A DNA stretch of 64,000 nt from Fasciolopsis buskii (lineage: Eukaryota; Platyhelminthes; Trematoda; Plagiorchiida; Fasciolidae): positions 26,118 to 90,117 of the forward strand of contig LUCM01007958.1 of NCBI GenBank assembly GCA_008360955.1, written 5' to 3'. The notes below the pieces were generated by a model. That model worked only from the letters and a program-made list of their open reading frames with translations, was not told the DNA's origin and made no database searches. Made by a program: the position numbers and the translations under genes. Of the stretch, positions 42,101 through 50,446 are shown one piece after another. Position 1 is the first letter of the stretch, and each line of letters starts with the position of its first letter.

Positions 42101-42459
42101 GGCTGGTGGTGTAAATCGTTTGATTTTCCCAGGTTTCAACCGAGCTACAAAATAATGAAACAAGCGAACCACTTGAGCCGCTCATTTGTGGATGTTCATT
42201 GAATTGGATAGTAATTTTCTGTTAAATCTCAGGTCAGTTAAACACGTCTGGTTACACGACTCTTGCTTGGTTTCATTTGCAGGATGAAAATTTTCGACGC
42301 ACGCTAGAAGCGAGCAAATATATCGAGCAAAACTACCGCCACTTTTTGGATATGATTTTACTGTGTGATAACATTGAAGCAAATTTCGAACGATTGTGCC
42401 AAGCTCTTAACGACTTGCTCGTACAACCGCAATGGGTCCCAGCAAGATGGCTGTACTGA
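3092..42459 (+). CDS. PALS1: PALS1/MPP5 (Stardust-type) MAGUK scaffold, gene model, 5' incomplete
   Basis: Spliced model: 3092-3198, 23052-23597, 26623-26874, 29000-29131, 29791-29943, 30671-30866, 32844-32947, 35265-35492, 42283-42459. Every intron is GT-AG, the phases agree across all eight junctions, and about 631 residues are encoded before the TGA. Domain order is L27N, L27C, PDZ, SH3, basic hook, GK, which is the p55/MPP layout. PALS1 rather than another MPP is favoured by two tandem L27 domains, the SH3 ending QEDPHWWQ, the hook CGLARRRRKK and the C terminus PQWVPARWLY. In the family, L27N binds PATJ, L27C binds Lin-7, and PDZ-SH3-GK grips the Crumbs tail at apical junctions. Exons upstream of L27N (N-terminal conserved regions, start codon, promoter) were not found and may lie left of the window. 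MAGUK identity is near certain; PALS1 orthology is likely. Confidence 0.9.
12945..14460 (-). mobile_element. Penelope-like element remnant (reverse transcriptase)
   Basis: Minus-strand frames with several shifts carry, in order, KLDKGSAWLLLNRNGYGEKM, LRSHGLSKVHKSNVP (family: YGLPKVHKPNVP), AKWITEILEPLYR, MISLDVESLFASV (motif A), KDGVWVGQPIGLLPAGVLLA (family: G-x-x-M-GSPLGP), SYVHDTFI (motif C, family YVDDTF), HPSINSTAEIE and YQKSTWMGLYAHF. This is a Penelope-like reverse transcriptase. The middle Asp of YVDD is His, and frames are broken. The C-terminal GIY-YIG endonuclease could not be found below 12.9 kb. Confidence 0.85.
16396..16447. repeat. TA dinucleotide microsatellite
   Basis: An imperfect (TA)n run of about 50 nt with two GTATG interruptions. 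It directly borders the Penelope-type terminal sequence. Confidence 0.9.
16450..16560 (-). mobile_element. Penelope-like terminal sequence with degenerate hammerhead-like fold
   Basis: On the minus strand, CTGAAGA (16,527-16,533) is followed by a hairpin CGTCC-GAACA-GGACG. CTGANGA is the conserved 5' core of hammerhead ribozymes, which Penelope-like elements carry in their termini. The GAAA expected after the stem reads CACC here. The block abuts a TA repeat and lies 2 kb upstream of the Penelope remnant in the same orientation. They may belong to one old insertion, but the gap between them is not explained. Confidence 0.45.
20921..21112 (+). mobile_element. tRNA-derived SINE, copy A
   Basis: The head CGTCGGTGGTCAAATGGATA resembles a tRNA A-box region and is shared with three other copies in this window. 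The B box is damaged. The tRNA-unrelated body (AACTTCCCCAATTGGCAGCC) and tail (TATTTCACTAATAAA plus an A-rich end) match copy C closely. It lies in PALS1 intron 1 in the sense orientation. Confidence 0.85.
23052..23597 (+). CDS. PALS1: PALS1 exon: end of L27N, L27C, linker, first PDZ strand
   Basis: This 546 nt, phase 0-0 exon has acceptor ACTTTAG|ATA and donor TTG|GTGAGT. Residues 1-5 (IFDIL) close L27N. L27C follows, with LVGILKETVEAL and LIQLLRSTHLGSFAEAY. About 100 residues of Gly/Ser/Leu/Pro-rich linker come next, for example GLGTYGTLGSLAASRG, far longer than the linker in vertebrate PALS1. The exon ends with the first PDZ strand MKIISFEKNLGEDL. An in-frame stop lies directly before the acceptor, so the exon cannot extend upstream. 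Confidence 0.93.
23598..26622 (+). other. PALS1 intron 2
   Basis: GTGAGT to CCCCTGCAG, 3,025 nt. No repeat or gene was recognised; the frames inside are short and lack splice support. Confidence 0.85.
26623..26874 (+). CDS. PALS1: PALS1 exon encoding the PDZ domain
   Basis: This 252 nt, phase 0-0 exon has acceptor CCCCTGCAG|GGA and donor CCCAG|GTGTGT. Read across the junction, the carboxylate-binding loop is L-G-I-T, a normal PDZ LG-phi motif. It is followed by KRILTASRIEQQGLLHEGDV and the strand and helix pattern NGVPVDNPQVLQRLLHNATG. GLLHEGD is the strongest MPP-family signature. In PALS1 this domain binds the ERLI C terminus of Crumbs. The exon ends in a Ser/Thr-rich linker before SH3. 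Confidence 0.96.
26875..28999 (+). other. PALS1 intron 3
   Basis: GTGTGT to GTTACAG, 2,125 nt. Nothing recognised. Confidence 0.85.
29000..29131 (+). CDS. PALS1: PALS1 exon encoding the first part of SH3
   Basis: This 132 nt, phase 0-0 exon has acceptor CGTTACAG|CTC and donor TGGCAG|GTCAGT. It encodes LFLRAYFTYNPKND (SH3 strand a and RT loop), then LIPCKEAGLPFEAGSVLQVL and KQEDPHWWQ. The last motif, with its paired Trp, is the conserved MPP SH3 core. There is no Met in frame near the start, so the exon is only visible from domain similarity and splice sites. Confidence 0.95.
29132..29790 (+). other. PALS1 intron 4
   Basis: GTCAGT to GCAACAG, 659 nt, the shortest intron of the gene; it splits SH3 after the WWQ motif. 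Confidence 0.88.
29791..29943 (+). CDS. PALS1: PALS1 exon: SH3 end and basic hook
   Basis: This 153 nt, phase 0-0 exon has acceptor GCGCAACAG|GCC and donor AAG|GTAAGC. It continues SH3 with RAGLIPS (the family's AGLVPG strand), runs through a helical QERRRAFIQ segment and ends CGLARRRRKK. That ending matches the polybasic hook between SH3 and GK in PALS1, a segment bound by FERM/4.1-type partners in several MAGUKs. Confidence 0.94.
29944..30670 (+). other. PALS1 intron 5
   Basis: GTAAGC to AATTTCAG, 727 nt, between the basic hook and the strand leading into GK. Nothing recognised. Confidence 0.88.
30671..30866 (+). CDS. PALS1: PALS1 exon: SH3-GK junction and GK N terminus
   Basis: This 196 nt exon runs from phase 0 to phase 1, with acceptor AATTTCAG|ATT and donor CTAC|GTGAGT. 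It encodes YENKDLVLYEEVALI, the strand and YEEV motif linking SH3 to GK, then RPVICLIGADGVGRRSLRR. That last segment is the degenerate P-loop region of MAGUK GK domains. It lacks the GxxGxGK[ST] lysine, as expected for a non-catalytic binding domain. The split codon completes as His in the next exon, giving the conserved H-T-T. Confidence 0.95.
30867..32843 (+). other. PALS1 intron 6
   Basis: GTGAGT to GTTTCAG, 1,977 nt, a phase 1 intron splitting the conserved His codon of H-T-T. Nothing else recognised. Confidence 0.88.
32844..32947 (+). CDS. PALS1: PALS1 exon: GK ligand-binding loop, strongly acidic
   Basis: This 104 nt exon enters in phase 1 and exits in phase 0, with acceptor GTTTCAG|AC and donor GAG|GTACGA. 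After the conserved HTT the family usually has a basic segment (R-x-x-R) that contacts phosphorylated ligands. Here the residues are KEPDPDEEDETEF. The exon ends HNKYLE, which joins FGEYEGHYYGT of the next exon in register with the family. Flanking phases and the GK alignment make the exon secure despite its divergence. Confidence 0.9.
32948..35264 (+). other. PALS1 intron 7
   Basis: GTACGA to TTTTTGTCAG, 2,317 nt. Nothing recognised. Confidence 0.88.
35265..35492 (+). CDS. PALS1: PALS1 exon: GK core
   Basis: This 228 nt, phase 0-0 exon has acceptor TTTTTGTCAG|TTT and donor AGG|GTAAGC. It encodes FGEYEGHYYGTKLDSIRQV, a textbook GK signature, then SGRTCLLTCNVQAVPKIRNS and MPFVVFLAAPS. The following segment (VSCMKAMYEYGMSMRF) is diverged where other PALS1 proteins have the lid and helix region. 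Confidence 0.96.
35688..35760 (+). mobile_element. tRNA-derived SINE head, truncated, copy B
   Basis: CGACGGTGGTCAAGCGGATA matches the SINE head and is followed by CAGTTTGAATCGTAGGTCC, a mutated B box. The body and tail are absent. It could be a truncated copy or a sister family that shares only the tRNA part. It lies 200 nt into PALS1 intron 8. Confidence 0.55.
37318..37338. repeat. Short TA dinucleotide microsatellite
   Basis: About 20 nt of perfect alternating TA, in PALS1 intron 8. Confidence 0.85.
39190..40760 (-). mobile_element. RTE (SR2-like) LINE remnant in PALS1 intron 8
   Basis: Read on the minus strand with frame changes, it carries CENQADF, ILNLR-IIESKHMF, PFDSVDLTFLW, LPTFLFNFVIRMIVETALSS, FEFANNIVLLSED, FGMRFAPSKCKVLLWDWIDS, LSIKGRVYAMAVR, FKLRCLRGIGRIPW and RIPGVGP. 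These match RTE reverse-transcriptase motifs from the fingers to the C terminus. The active-site box expected as Y-A-D-D reads F-A-N-N. It is old, with many stops, and is interrupted by a plus-strand SINE at 39,591-39,771. Confidence 0.88.
39591..39771 (+). mobile_element. tRNA-derived SINE, copy C, with intact B box, nested in RTE remnant
   Basis: The best copy here. It has an A-box-like GTGGCCAAGCAGATAAGG, a perfect B box GGTTCGAATCC at 39,644-39,654, a pairing tRNA-like end CGCCGCCA, the body TTGGCAGCCCTCTGTTGGTC, the tail TATTTCACTAATAAA and an A-rich 3' end. It interrupts an RTE remnant; the uninterrupted target is present at about 55,245-55,285. Because the target is diverged, no clear target-site duplication was seen. 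Confidence 0.9.
42283..42459 (+). CDS. PALS1: PALS1 terminal exon
   Basis: This last coding exon (177 nt including TGA) has acceptor ATTTGCAG|GAT. It encodes the final GK helices, with YIEQNYRHFLDMIL corresponding to the family's Y-x-H-x-F-D-x-I-L/V segment. It ends LVQPQWVPARWLY, closely matching the EPQWVPSTWLR-type C terminus of PALS1. A possible polyadenylation signal, ATTAAA, lies at 42779-42784; no AATAAA was seen nearer. Confidence 0.96.
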   Translation, partial: DENFRRTLEASKYIEQNYRHFLDMILLCDNIEANFERLCQALNDLLVQPQWVPARWLY

Positions 42460-42778
42460 TCAATTTGAAAAGGAAAAGCCGATTTCAAATTCATTGCTTG
42501 CTTATTTTTTCTGTACATATTTAATTAGGTGTATCGAATTTCGAATCGTTACCTGTTAGTCTTGCCTCAAAACCTTCAAGCGCGAATCACACACACCCTC
42601 CTGCCTCGCACAGCGAAGTCAGCCAAATCTTTCTTTTTTACAGAGAATGAAACATATTTTGTATGCAATGAACGCTCGTGTCTGCAATACAATTTTAAAT
42701 GAAACTTCGCAAGATTTCTCGTTGAAGTCTTTGAGTAGCGAGCTGATCACTTTGGCAGGTATTTGATTTCAAAATATA

Positions 42779-42784
42779 ATTAAA
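42779..42784 (+). terminator. Candidate polyadenylation signal ATTAAA for PALS1
   Basis: The common variant hexamer ATTAAA lies about 320 nt after the PALS1 stop. It falls at the edge of a dispersed repeat that begins near 42,795. Confidence 0.25.
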
Positions 42785-42794
42785 TGTTTTCGCA

Positions 42795-43025
42795 TTTAGA
42801 AAACACAAGTTGGCGAACAAGCTCGTTTTCAGTGATTCGTACTCATGCCATTACACCACTATATATATCTTGACAAAATATTTTCACTATAGGAAGGATT
42901 GGATTAGTCATTTACAAATATGGGTGGGGAAGGGATTTGTGGTGTTAATTGTTTTGGTTGTCTAGGGTTTGTATTGGGACGGGGGGTGGGCCAAGGGAGT
43001 TGAAGCGCAACCACAAATTGTTTTT
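42795..43025 (+). repeat. Dispersed repeat, copy 2
   Basis: Partner of the copy at 2.5 kb, lying about 340 nt after the PALS1 stop codon. It lacks the 37 nt segment, with the gap at about 42,946. Whether it is transposon-derived is unknown. Confidence 0.8.
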
Positions 43026-46000
43026 GAGAACAAAGTGGAGGACTGTGAAGACGGATTGCGACAGCTTCCGCAGTGCTCAAGAGGCGACACTTTGCCAACC
43101 TGGATTGTTGACCTCTGACCTTATACAGGGTCCGGAAAGCTTGCGTTTTCGCATTTGAATGCTCTACAACTCCCGACAGCTTAATGAATATCGGATTTTG
43201 ATCTGTGGACAGAACAGCAAATCGATCATTTCAGTCATAAGCCCACCCGACCCATCAAACGATTTTCGCGTGCACAAATGCGTGGACCTGTGAGCAAATG
43301 TTCGCGTAATTCAGGCGCTTACTGGAAAGATCATGAGTGCTGAAGCAGACTTTTGCATTAAACGGATCCAACAGACAAAGTTGAAAGACCTGTCATAAGT
43401 AAGTTTGACGTTACACTGGGTCTCCTACTCAAGCGTGAATTGCCCAGCATTATCAAGAGGATGGTTGATTTAAAATAGGCTGAGGAAATACAGCTGCTGG
43501 TATGCCTGCAGCGTTCAGTTAGCAGTAACATGTGAAGCATCCTGGACGGACCATTGTCAAGTCCACTATATGTTAGAGAGAATATACCTGCAGATTTTAC
43601 AGTAAGACCAAGGCAACGGTTGACATAAATCACTTTTGCATATCCTGCTTAGAGTTCCAGGAAAGACAACAAGCAACCTACATAACCAGTCGCAGCTGCG
43701 TAGGTTCACTTTCGAATGTTCGAAGTTCATAAAGATAGGTCGCACAATAACCGTGAGCAGTGTTAAATTGGATGAAATACACCCATGGTACGTAGTTTTG
43801 AGTGTGTATCAAAACGTGGGCGATTTTCAAGCCGTTCACCTCTGTACAGGGTTGTTTCAGCAGTCCTCAGTAGCTTTTTCCACAGAGCAGTTATGCCATT
43901 CTTATGATACAGCAGCGGATGCCCCAGTCTCGTGTAAAAACAATTCGTATTTAATCAACACGTATTTTGGACGTTAACGAGAACATAGAACGCTTGTTAT
44001 AGTGTATCCATCCGCTGCTGCTACGGGCATTCAGGAGTCTCGTATAAGGACTGCGATAAGCATTTAGTGACCGAGATTTGCCAAAAAATAGTGAACTGTT
44101 TATGACTGGATTGTTAGTCATGGATAGTAAAAGCGCTCGGTGGCTCGATGTTAAAATCAACCACTGGAACCGAATGTTTTAGATTTCTCCATGCTGATTA
44201 GGTGAAATACTGATTCGTTAGTGAATAACGCTTGTCACTTCCGGTATACTAGGCTACTTTGGCTCATTCAAGTAGAGCTTCAGCAAACAATTCTCGTAGA
44301 AAGCGGAATAAGGAGTGACAAGTTAAACGGACTATAGTTGATCAACCACCCTGAGTTAAATCGCCGCGGAGTAAAAACCAGAGCCCATATTTATTCCCCG
44401 ATTATGACGTAATAAACAGGACGCACCAAAAAGTGCACCTGATGCTTACTGCCCGTGGTTTCACTTGTAAATCACCAAAGTTTTCAGACCCACATGACTG
44501 ATATCGGTCACTCACAATGACAATATGGAAAACAAGTCTAACAGAGTAAAACAAATTAGAAAATCTTGCTTAGCATCCTGCGCTAGGACTTTTCAGATTC
44601 TGTAGAAAGAAACGGCCTGAAAAACCTCTAAATGATGTTCGTGTTGTTTTTGCCCGGCATTTCCCAGGTCTACCAAACATAATTTCGTAAAAACATTTTG
44701 GAATTTGCTTTACTCTGATAATTGTGGAATTCCAAGATGACACGAGGAGCCAGTGCAGCGCGATTCTTGCATGGCGATTACCGGACAAAGGTGTAGTGAA
44801 GTTAAATGAGTGGGAGGAAAAAGAAGAGTGGAAAATTTCGTCAACGAACTCCAGATGCGGCGAGCAGAAAGGCAGCCGAGCTGGAAAATCACCATGAATA
44901 GGCTGAAGTGTTCATGTAACCATATTGGTGGCGTACCCTCTATCATGACGGCAAATGGGTCGATAAAGCTAAGCAGAAAAAGACGCTTCTTATCTAATAT
45001 TCAACGACCCGAACAGATGAATCCACCTTCGAAAAAGGACAAGTGAATTCCTCAAGGCATAGCATTATCGTAACACTTATCAACACACTGTACGATTTAC
45101 TACATAACACATTGCTAATCCACGTCACTACATCAACGAACCCACAACAAATGATTCTCAAATATGAAGTAAAATGGCCGTAAGAATTGAAGCGCACTGT
45201 GACTGCTAGCTTATCGCAACAAAAACTCGAAAACAATAACAGCCAAGGCCGCAAGAAACTTTAGTTTGGCTGAAATGTTGGATTTTATGTGGTCGAATCA
45301 AGTTAATGCAAACAGACTACGGTATCGCCTACTGAGTAGTCACCAAGAGTACGCTTGCGAACGCTATCCTCGGAGTAATCAAAATTGCGGGCAGCACTTC
45401 GAAGCGCAGACTTACAGCGTGTGCGCAACATATCACATTATCGTGCATGAGCTCAGGTTGTGAATAATGAACCAGTGCACTGACTAACCACATTATATTG
45501 AATAAGTTTACTTAGACATCCCCGACCCTTTTTCGTGTGACTCGACTAATATCCAGTCACGAAAGGTATGGCCACTCGTCTCGACAACTCAGAATGCCAT
45601 ATTTTCTTTCAAAACGGGTTCAGTTACAAGGTCAAACGACAGGCTTATAACGGGTTTTAACAGCATTAGAAAAATACCAGCGCATCCACGGATGGCATTT
45701 AGTTATTCGCAACAAGGCCGGACGAACCATTTTTGAATGAACCTCCAGGTAAGATCAACATTCGGTTCATCACGAATAATCAATACAGAGTTAGTTTGCC
45801 AAAAGAAAAGCACGCATTTAAACACCGCCAGTTTTATCCCGCTGAATTTTCTCGTTTTCGCGGTTAGCAAAATATGCACCTCTCGAAGCCACTCGTACAT
45901 ATCTGCGGAGAAACAAGAACACTGCTTACAGGAAAAATCAACTTTCGGAATGCAATCTATCACCTTGGGACATAACGGAGGAAAACCATTATGCAAGCCT

Positions 46001-47685
46001 TTTTATTTGAGCAAATAAAGACTGTTTTGGTGACCATTATTGGATGGAAATGATTTAACAAATGAACGATTTTGAAAGTACAGCGACTATTGTGATTTTA
46101 TTAAAGTTGCCAAGCACATCAAACCTGAAAACGACATTTCAAAACCGATGTAGTGAAAACCTTGATTCACAAAATTATGGAACCCCGATTGAATGATTCA
46201 CGATCCACTGAACTGTGCCGTTTGTATAAACCGGGGTACAAGAGAATAATCAGTTATACTAGCTATCACTTCCTTGGTATATTGTTCACCTTTGTCAAGA
46301 CGTAGGCGTTACCGTAAAATTCTGATTGTGACATCGAGCGCGCATTTTTTCGGACTGGTATATTGATAGCTGTATTGTTGAGATCGGTGCGTTTTAAAAA
46401 TGGAACCGTTAGATGAAAACGTTCAGTAACGGATGTAAAAGTCATAACTAGAAAAAGCATATAGCAAGATATTGTCCGCCGTTGGTTTTGCATAACTTGT
46501 CTCATTGCTAGGGGATGAAGATGACAAATAAGGAAAGGAAGTTCAGTAAATCTAACCAGCGATAGTTGTACCCATACTGTGGGTTATCCTGAGCGCCATT
46601 AATATCTTTGAGACTAATGACTATATTAAACTGCCCACATTCAGATTCTGGATAGAAGATTCTGCCATCACAACGTCTTATTGCCTAGCACACAAACGCA
46701 TGCTGATTTTTATGCAACACCATGAGCAACATTTCGCACCGTGAACCAGAAGAACGATATACATGAAAAAACGAGATGATAGCTACAGGTTGACGATGAG
46801 CAAGCGGACCGACTCAAAAAAAAAACAAAGAAATTAACGGACTAAAAGCTTACTACCTAATGGTGTCAATTTTAATTCCAGATGGAAATAAAATGTACTA
46901 TTAAATCTCCCAATAAAACGGATGCAATAGCATCAAACTCGAGAGGCACCAAAATTTTCAGGCCAAAGGACTTCCAACCTATAGCGTCACACAATGACCA
47001 TAAATTCAAAACCACTAGAGGGCAAAGTCAAAACAAAATATAAGGACATTATAAACGTAGAAAACTACAGTCAACTAATCCCAAGCACTGATGATGCCAT
47101 CTCGAACGGTAAAGACATCTTTGCGGTCAGAATCTTCGGAAAACGAAAAACGCATGAGAACCTGAAAGGTCGCCAAAGCAACAGAAAGGTTGGCTCAATA
47201 AACTGTTCACGCCATGTTGGCTTCAAGTATCAAGCACATTTCGTGACTGCTGAAATTACATGCCAGGATCTGAACCGCATCGTAGTCTGCAATCGATGCG
47301 TTGAATCTTCGAGTACTTGGTGAAATGATTTGCTCACCACAAAGTAATAACTGTGTTTATCTGATCCCATTTAGCCATGAAGATCGTTCAATGGCGTCAT
47401 TTTCGGCGTATTTTGTTTAAGATAAAATTAATTTGAATAAGAAATGACCGGTTACACACTTGCTTCATTGAGGCCGCAGAACAACGACCTCCAAATGAAT
47501 GAACAATCTCGAGGTTCAATTAACGTATTGTGAACAGATGATGGATACCATCGAGCAAGTAAGAAATTACGGGGCAAAATCCATTCAGAGATTTGCAAGG
47601 ACAAATAACATTACCGAGAGCCAAGCATACGATATGTTCAACACTGCATACAGACGCACAAGATGCCATTGATGCAATGACACTG
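43026..47685. other. Intergenic, no recognised feature
   Basis: It lies between the PALS1 3' end and the left LINE arm. The longest frames (113 codons at 43,636 plus; 109 at 46,994 plus; 97 at 45,703 minus) carry no domain or convincing splice sites. The DNA is probably decayed repeat. Confidence 0.5.
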
Positions 47686-50446
47686 CACCTTCACGTGGTA
47701 TGACGGTATAGGATGGCTTATCTCAAGCCGAAGATGCAATCATGCCGAAAGATCAATGGGTAGAGGCCTGACAAAGTAGTCTCCTGGTCCTCACAGTCGG
47801 GGGTTGGTCTGCGTTGGCAGCACAATCGGAAAAATGTGGGAGAATAATCGATACAAGCAGATGGGTTTCCGCTTAGCTATACTCCGCTGCCTTGCGGTCA
47901 GGTTCTTGTCAGAACTAAAGGCTTTGGTTGAGAACCCTAATCGTTCTTCCGCTTAGCGGCTGGACCCCTTAGCAGCACCCGTCCATCAATCCCTTATGAA
48001 TTACAGGACTACAAATAATCACATGCTGCATCGGTCGTCGCGCAGGATAATCAGGACTACGCTGCCCACTGCATCGAGTAGGGTGGGCAGTGAAAATTAT
48101 GTTACTGCTTAGAGTTCTCTCTTTTACTCAGCCTGTCTCTTCTGTCTCTAATCCAATCTCTTTGACCCCTCTGCCTACCCGTAGTGTCTCCACTGATAAC
48201 ATGCTCGATATTCGCAACGGTTCATTGACAAATAGTGTAGTAGGTGGTTTTCAGTCTGCTAGCTCACATTTTCTCAAGCCTCATCAGCCTCTGAATCTCG
48301 AGTACTTTAATGCATGCTGGCCAACAGGCGTGTTTGACTCTGACAGTGGGCTGACTCACTTCCGATTGATGTCCGCTGCGTGAGTGAAACAAGAATTCAA
48401 GATTCGAGTGGAGTAATTCAACTAGCTGCGCCTAATGTCTTGTCATGATATTTCCTGCACACTGCAGAAGACGAAGCAGCTCAAGCGGTGGGTCAATGCG
48501 GTGTCGGAATAGCCTTGAGTGAGAAGGCTGAAGCAGCCCTTCTAGACTGGATCCCAGTTAACAGTCGCTTGTTCACCGTGAGACTGCAGGGATCAGCCGG
48601 AGTCTGGAAGGATAGCTGTGTTAAGCGCAGTTTATCTGTCCTCTCGGCATACAGCCCAACAGACTACAAAACTGACATGCAAAAAAAATCAGTTTTACAA
48701 TGACCTCGTCACCGTTGTTCGGGAGAGCAAAGCACCTGACGCTGTAGCAGTGGCGAGTGATTTTAATGCACAAGCCGGAAAACTGAGCGTATCGGAAGCC
48801 TGTTTAGGTGGGTGCTGTGCCTTGCATGCTCAGCAAACAGATAACGGGGGAAGGCTTCTCCAAATTTGTGCGGAAAATCATCTATTTCTATCTAACGCTA
48901 ATTTCCGACACAGTTCGAATCGCACAGCGATATGGCACTTTAACCTGACAGGCAGTCTGAGTCAGATCGACTGCATTGCAATAAGCTACGACTGGCACTG
49001 TTCTGTTCAGAACTGTAGGTCGTACTGGACCACGTACGTCGAATCGAACCATGCACTAAGTTTAATGTGATTTTTGCTGCAGCTCTACGGCAGCCGACGC
49101 ACACCACAAACCCGACTGGTCGTCAAACATCTGTCTGATTCGGCTGTTCGCAATTATCCGGGGAACTAAGAACTTCGACGGGCAGTGGGGTCAAATTAAA
49201 CAGGCGATGCATTTGGCAGCAGATTTCGCCTGTGGTCCTAGATCTAGAGTTCTTCGAAAACACCGGATCGCGCAAGGATCACTGGGTCTGATGAAGCAAA
49301 AGCGCCAATTGCCTAATTGCAAGATGGTGAATAAGATGCGTCGACAGTTGCACCGTCAGTTGACGATAGGTCTTAAGAATAATCGTGAAAACTGGTGGGT
49401 TACGGTAGCCAGAGCTGGAAGTAACGGACACTTCAGGTGACAGTCAAAGATTGTTTAAGCTTATACGTGACACCGGTGGGCGGCGAACTTCGGTTAGTGA
49501 AGTCGTGTGCGATGGAAATGGAGAGCTCATCCATGGTAGACAACAAAGGCTGGACCGTTGGGCAGAGCATTTCAAGGGTCAGTTTAGCTGGCCACATGCC
49601 AACGTATTTAGGTGGACTTCTGCAGTTGCGAATCCTTGGGAAGTGTCACTTGATCCCTCAACGGAAGCGGAAATGGAGTTGAATATTCTACTTCTGAAGA
49701 AGGGGAAAGCAGCTAGTCCCGACGAACGCCCCCGTCCCTCGCAGTTTCTTTTAGAACTAGGTGGAGGAGCTCTGATGAAATTCCTTACCTCCTTTCTTCG
49801 TGATATTTGGAACTAGGAGCGTATTCCGTTATCGTGGGGTGAGTCACTGATACGGTGAACTATCAAGTTCATTCGAAACGACTAGCGATGTTCGACGGGG
49901 GTGTTTCAGCCCTCCATTCCTGTTCAACTTCGTCCTGGACGATGCCTTAGGAGGTCTTCTGAATGTAGGAGTCGAACTGGGAAACGGTGAGAAGTTGTGT
50001 GATCTAGATTACGCAGATGATGTCGTGCCTTTTCAAATCCGTGGATCATGCACAACGTGCACTAGATAGACCTCCGAAATCTGTTGCCCGGTTCGGTGTG
50101 TGCTTTGCACCTCCAAAGTGTCAAGTGTTGTTACAGGACTGGACGACAGTAGTACCGAACTTTATGCTAAGTAGAGAGGAACTAACGAATATGGACCGTT
50201 TAACTTACCTTGGTAGTTCAATTCTGTTGTATGGTTGCGAGACATTGAATATGTGTCGAAGATGTTCGTCGCTTGGAGGTTTTCAATCACCGATGTGCAT
50301 ATATCACTGATTGGATGGAATGACCCGGTGAGTTATGCTGAGATTAGGAATCTAGCATTAGGTGCCGATTCTGAGAATGCCTTATCTCGGCGTATGAGGC
50401 ATAGTAGACTACGCTGGTTGGGTAACGTCTTGCGTAAGGCAAACAC
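47686..50446 (+). mobile_element. RTE (SR2-like) LINE, defective copy, left inverted-repeat arm
   Basis: A roughly 400 nt leader is followed by broken frames of an RTE polyprotein. Endonuclease part: GVGIALSEKAEAALLDWIPV, ASDFNAQAG, RTDNG-like QTDNGGRLLQIC, IDCIAISYDWHCSVQNCRSY and ESNHAL, where the catalytic SDH reads SNH. A frame slip lies at an A8 run near 48,681. Then come LFKLIRDTGGRRTSVSE and RLDRWAEHFKGQFSWP. Reverse transcriptase: motifs before FLFNFV are deleted, LDYADDVV is kept, and YLGSS joins directly to ILLYGCET through a second deletion. RLRWLGNVLRKANT is the last recognisable part; the 3' end is missing. It cannot encode a working enzyme. Confidence 0.93.

Larger units (their letters stand above)
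35493..42282 (+). other. PALS1 intron 8 (6.8 kb), repeat-rich
   Basis: GTAAGC to TTTGCAG. It holds SINE copies B and C, the RTE remnant at 39.2-40.8 kb and a TA repeat. A 161-codon minus-strand frame at 36,773-37,258 has no recognised similarity. A short block near 41,415-41,450 repeats part of 40,615-40,650 (TTCTCAC-CACGC-TCTTTCGC), perhaps a further RTE scrap. Confidence 0.8.

Noticed and set aside
43358..43977. Long opposed frames after the PALS1 gene, considered as transposon coding sequence
   Set aside because: No reverse-transcriptase, integrase or transposase motif was seen in any of the six frames.
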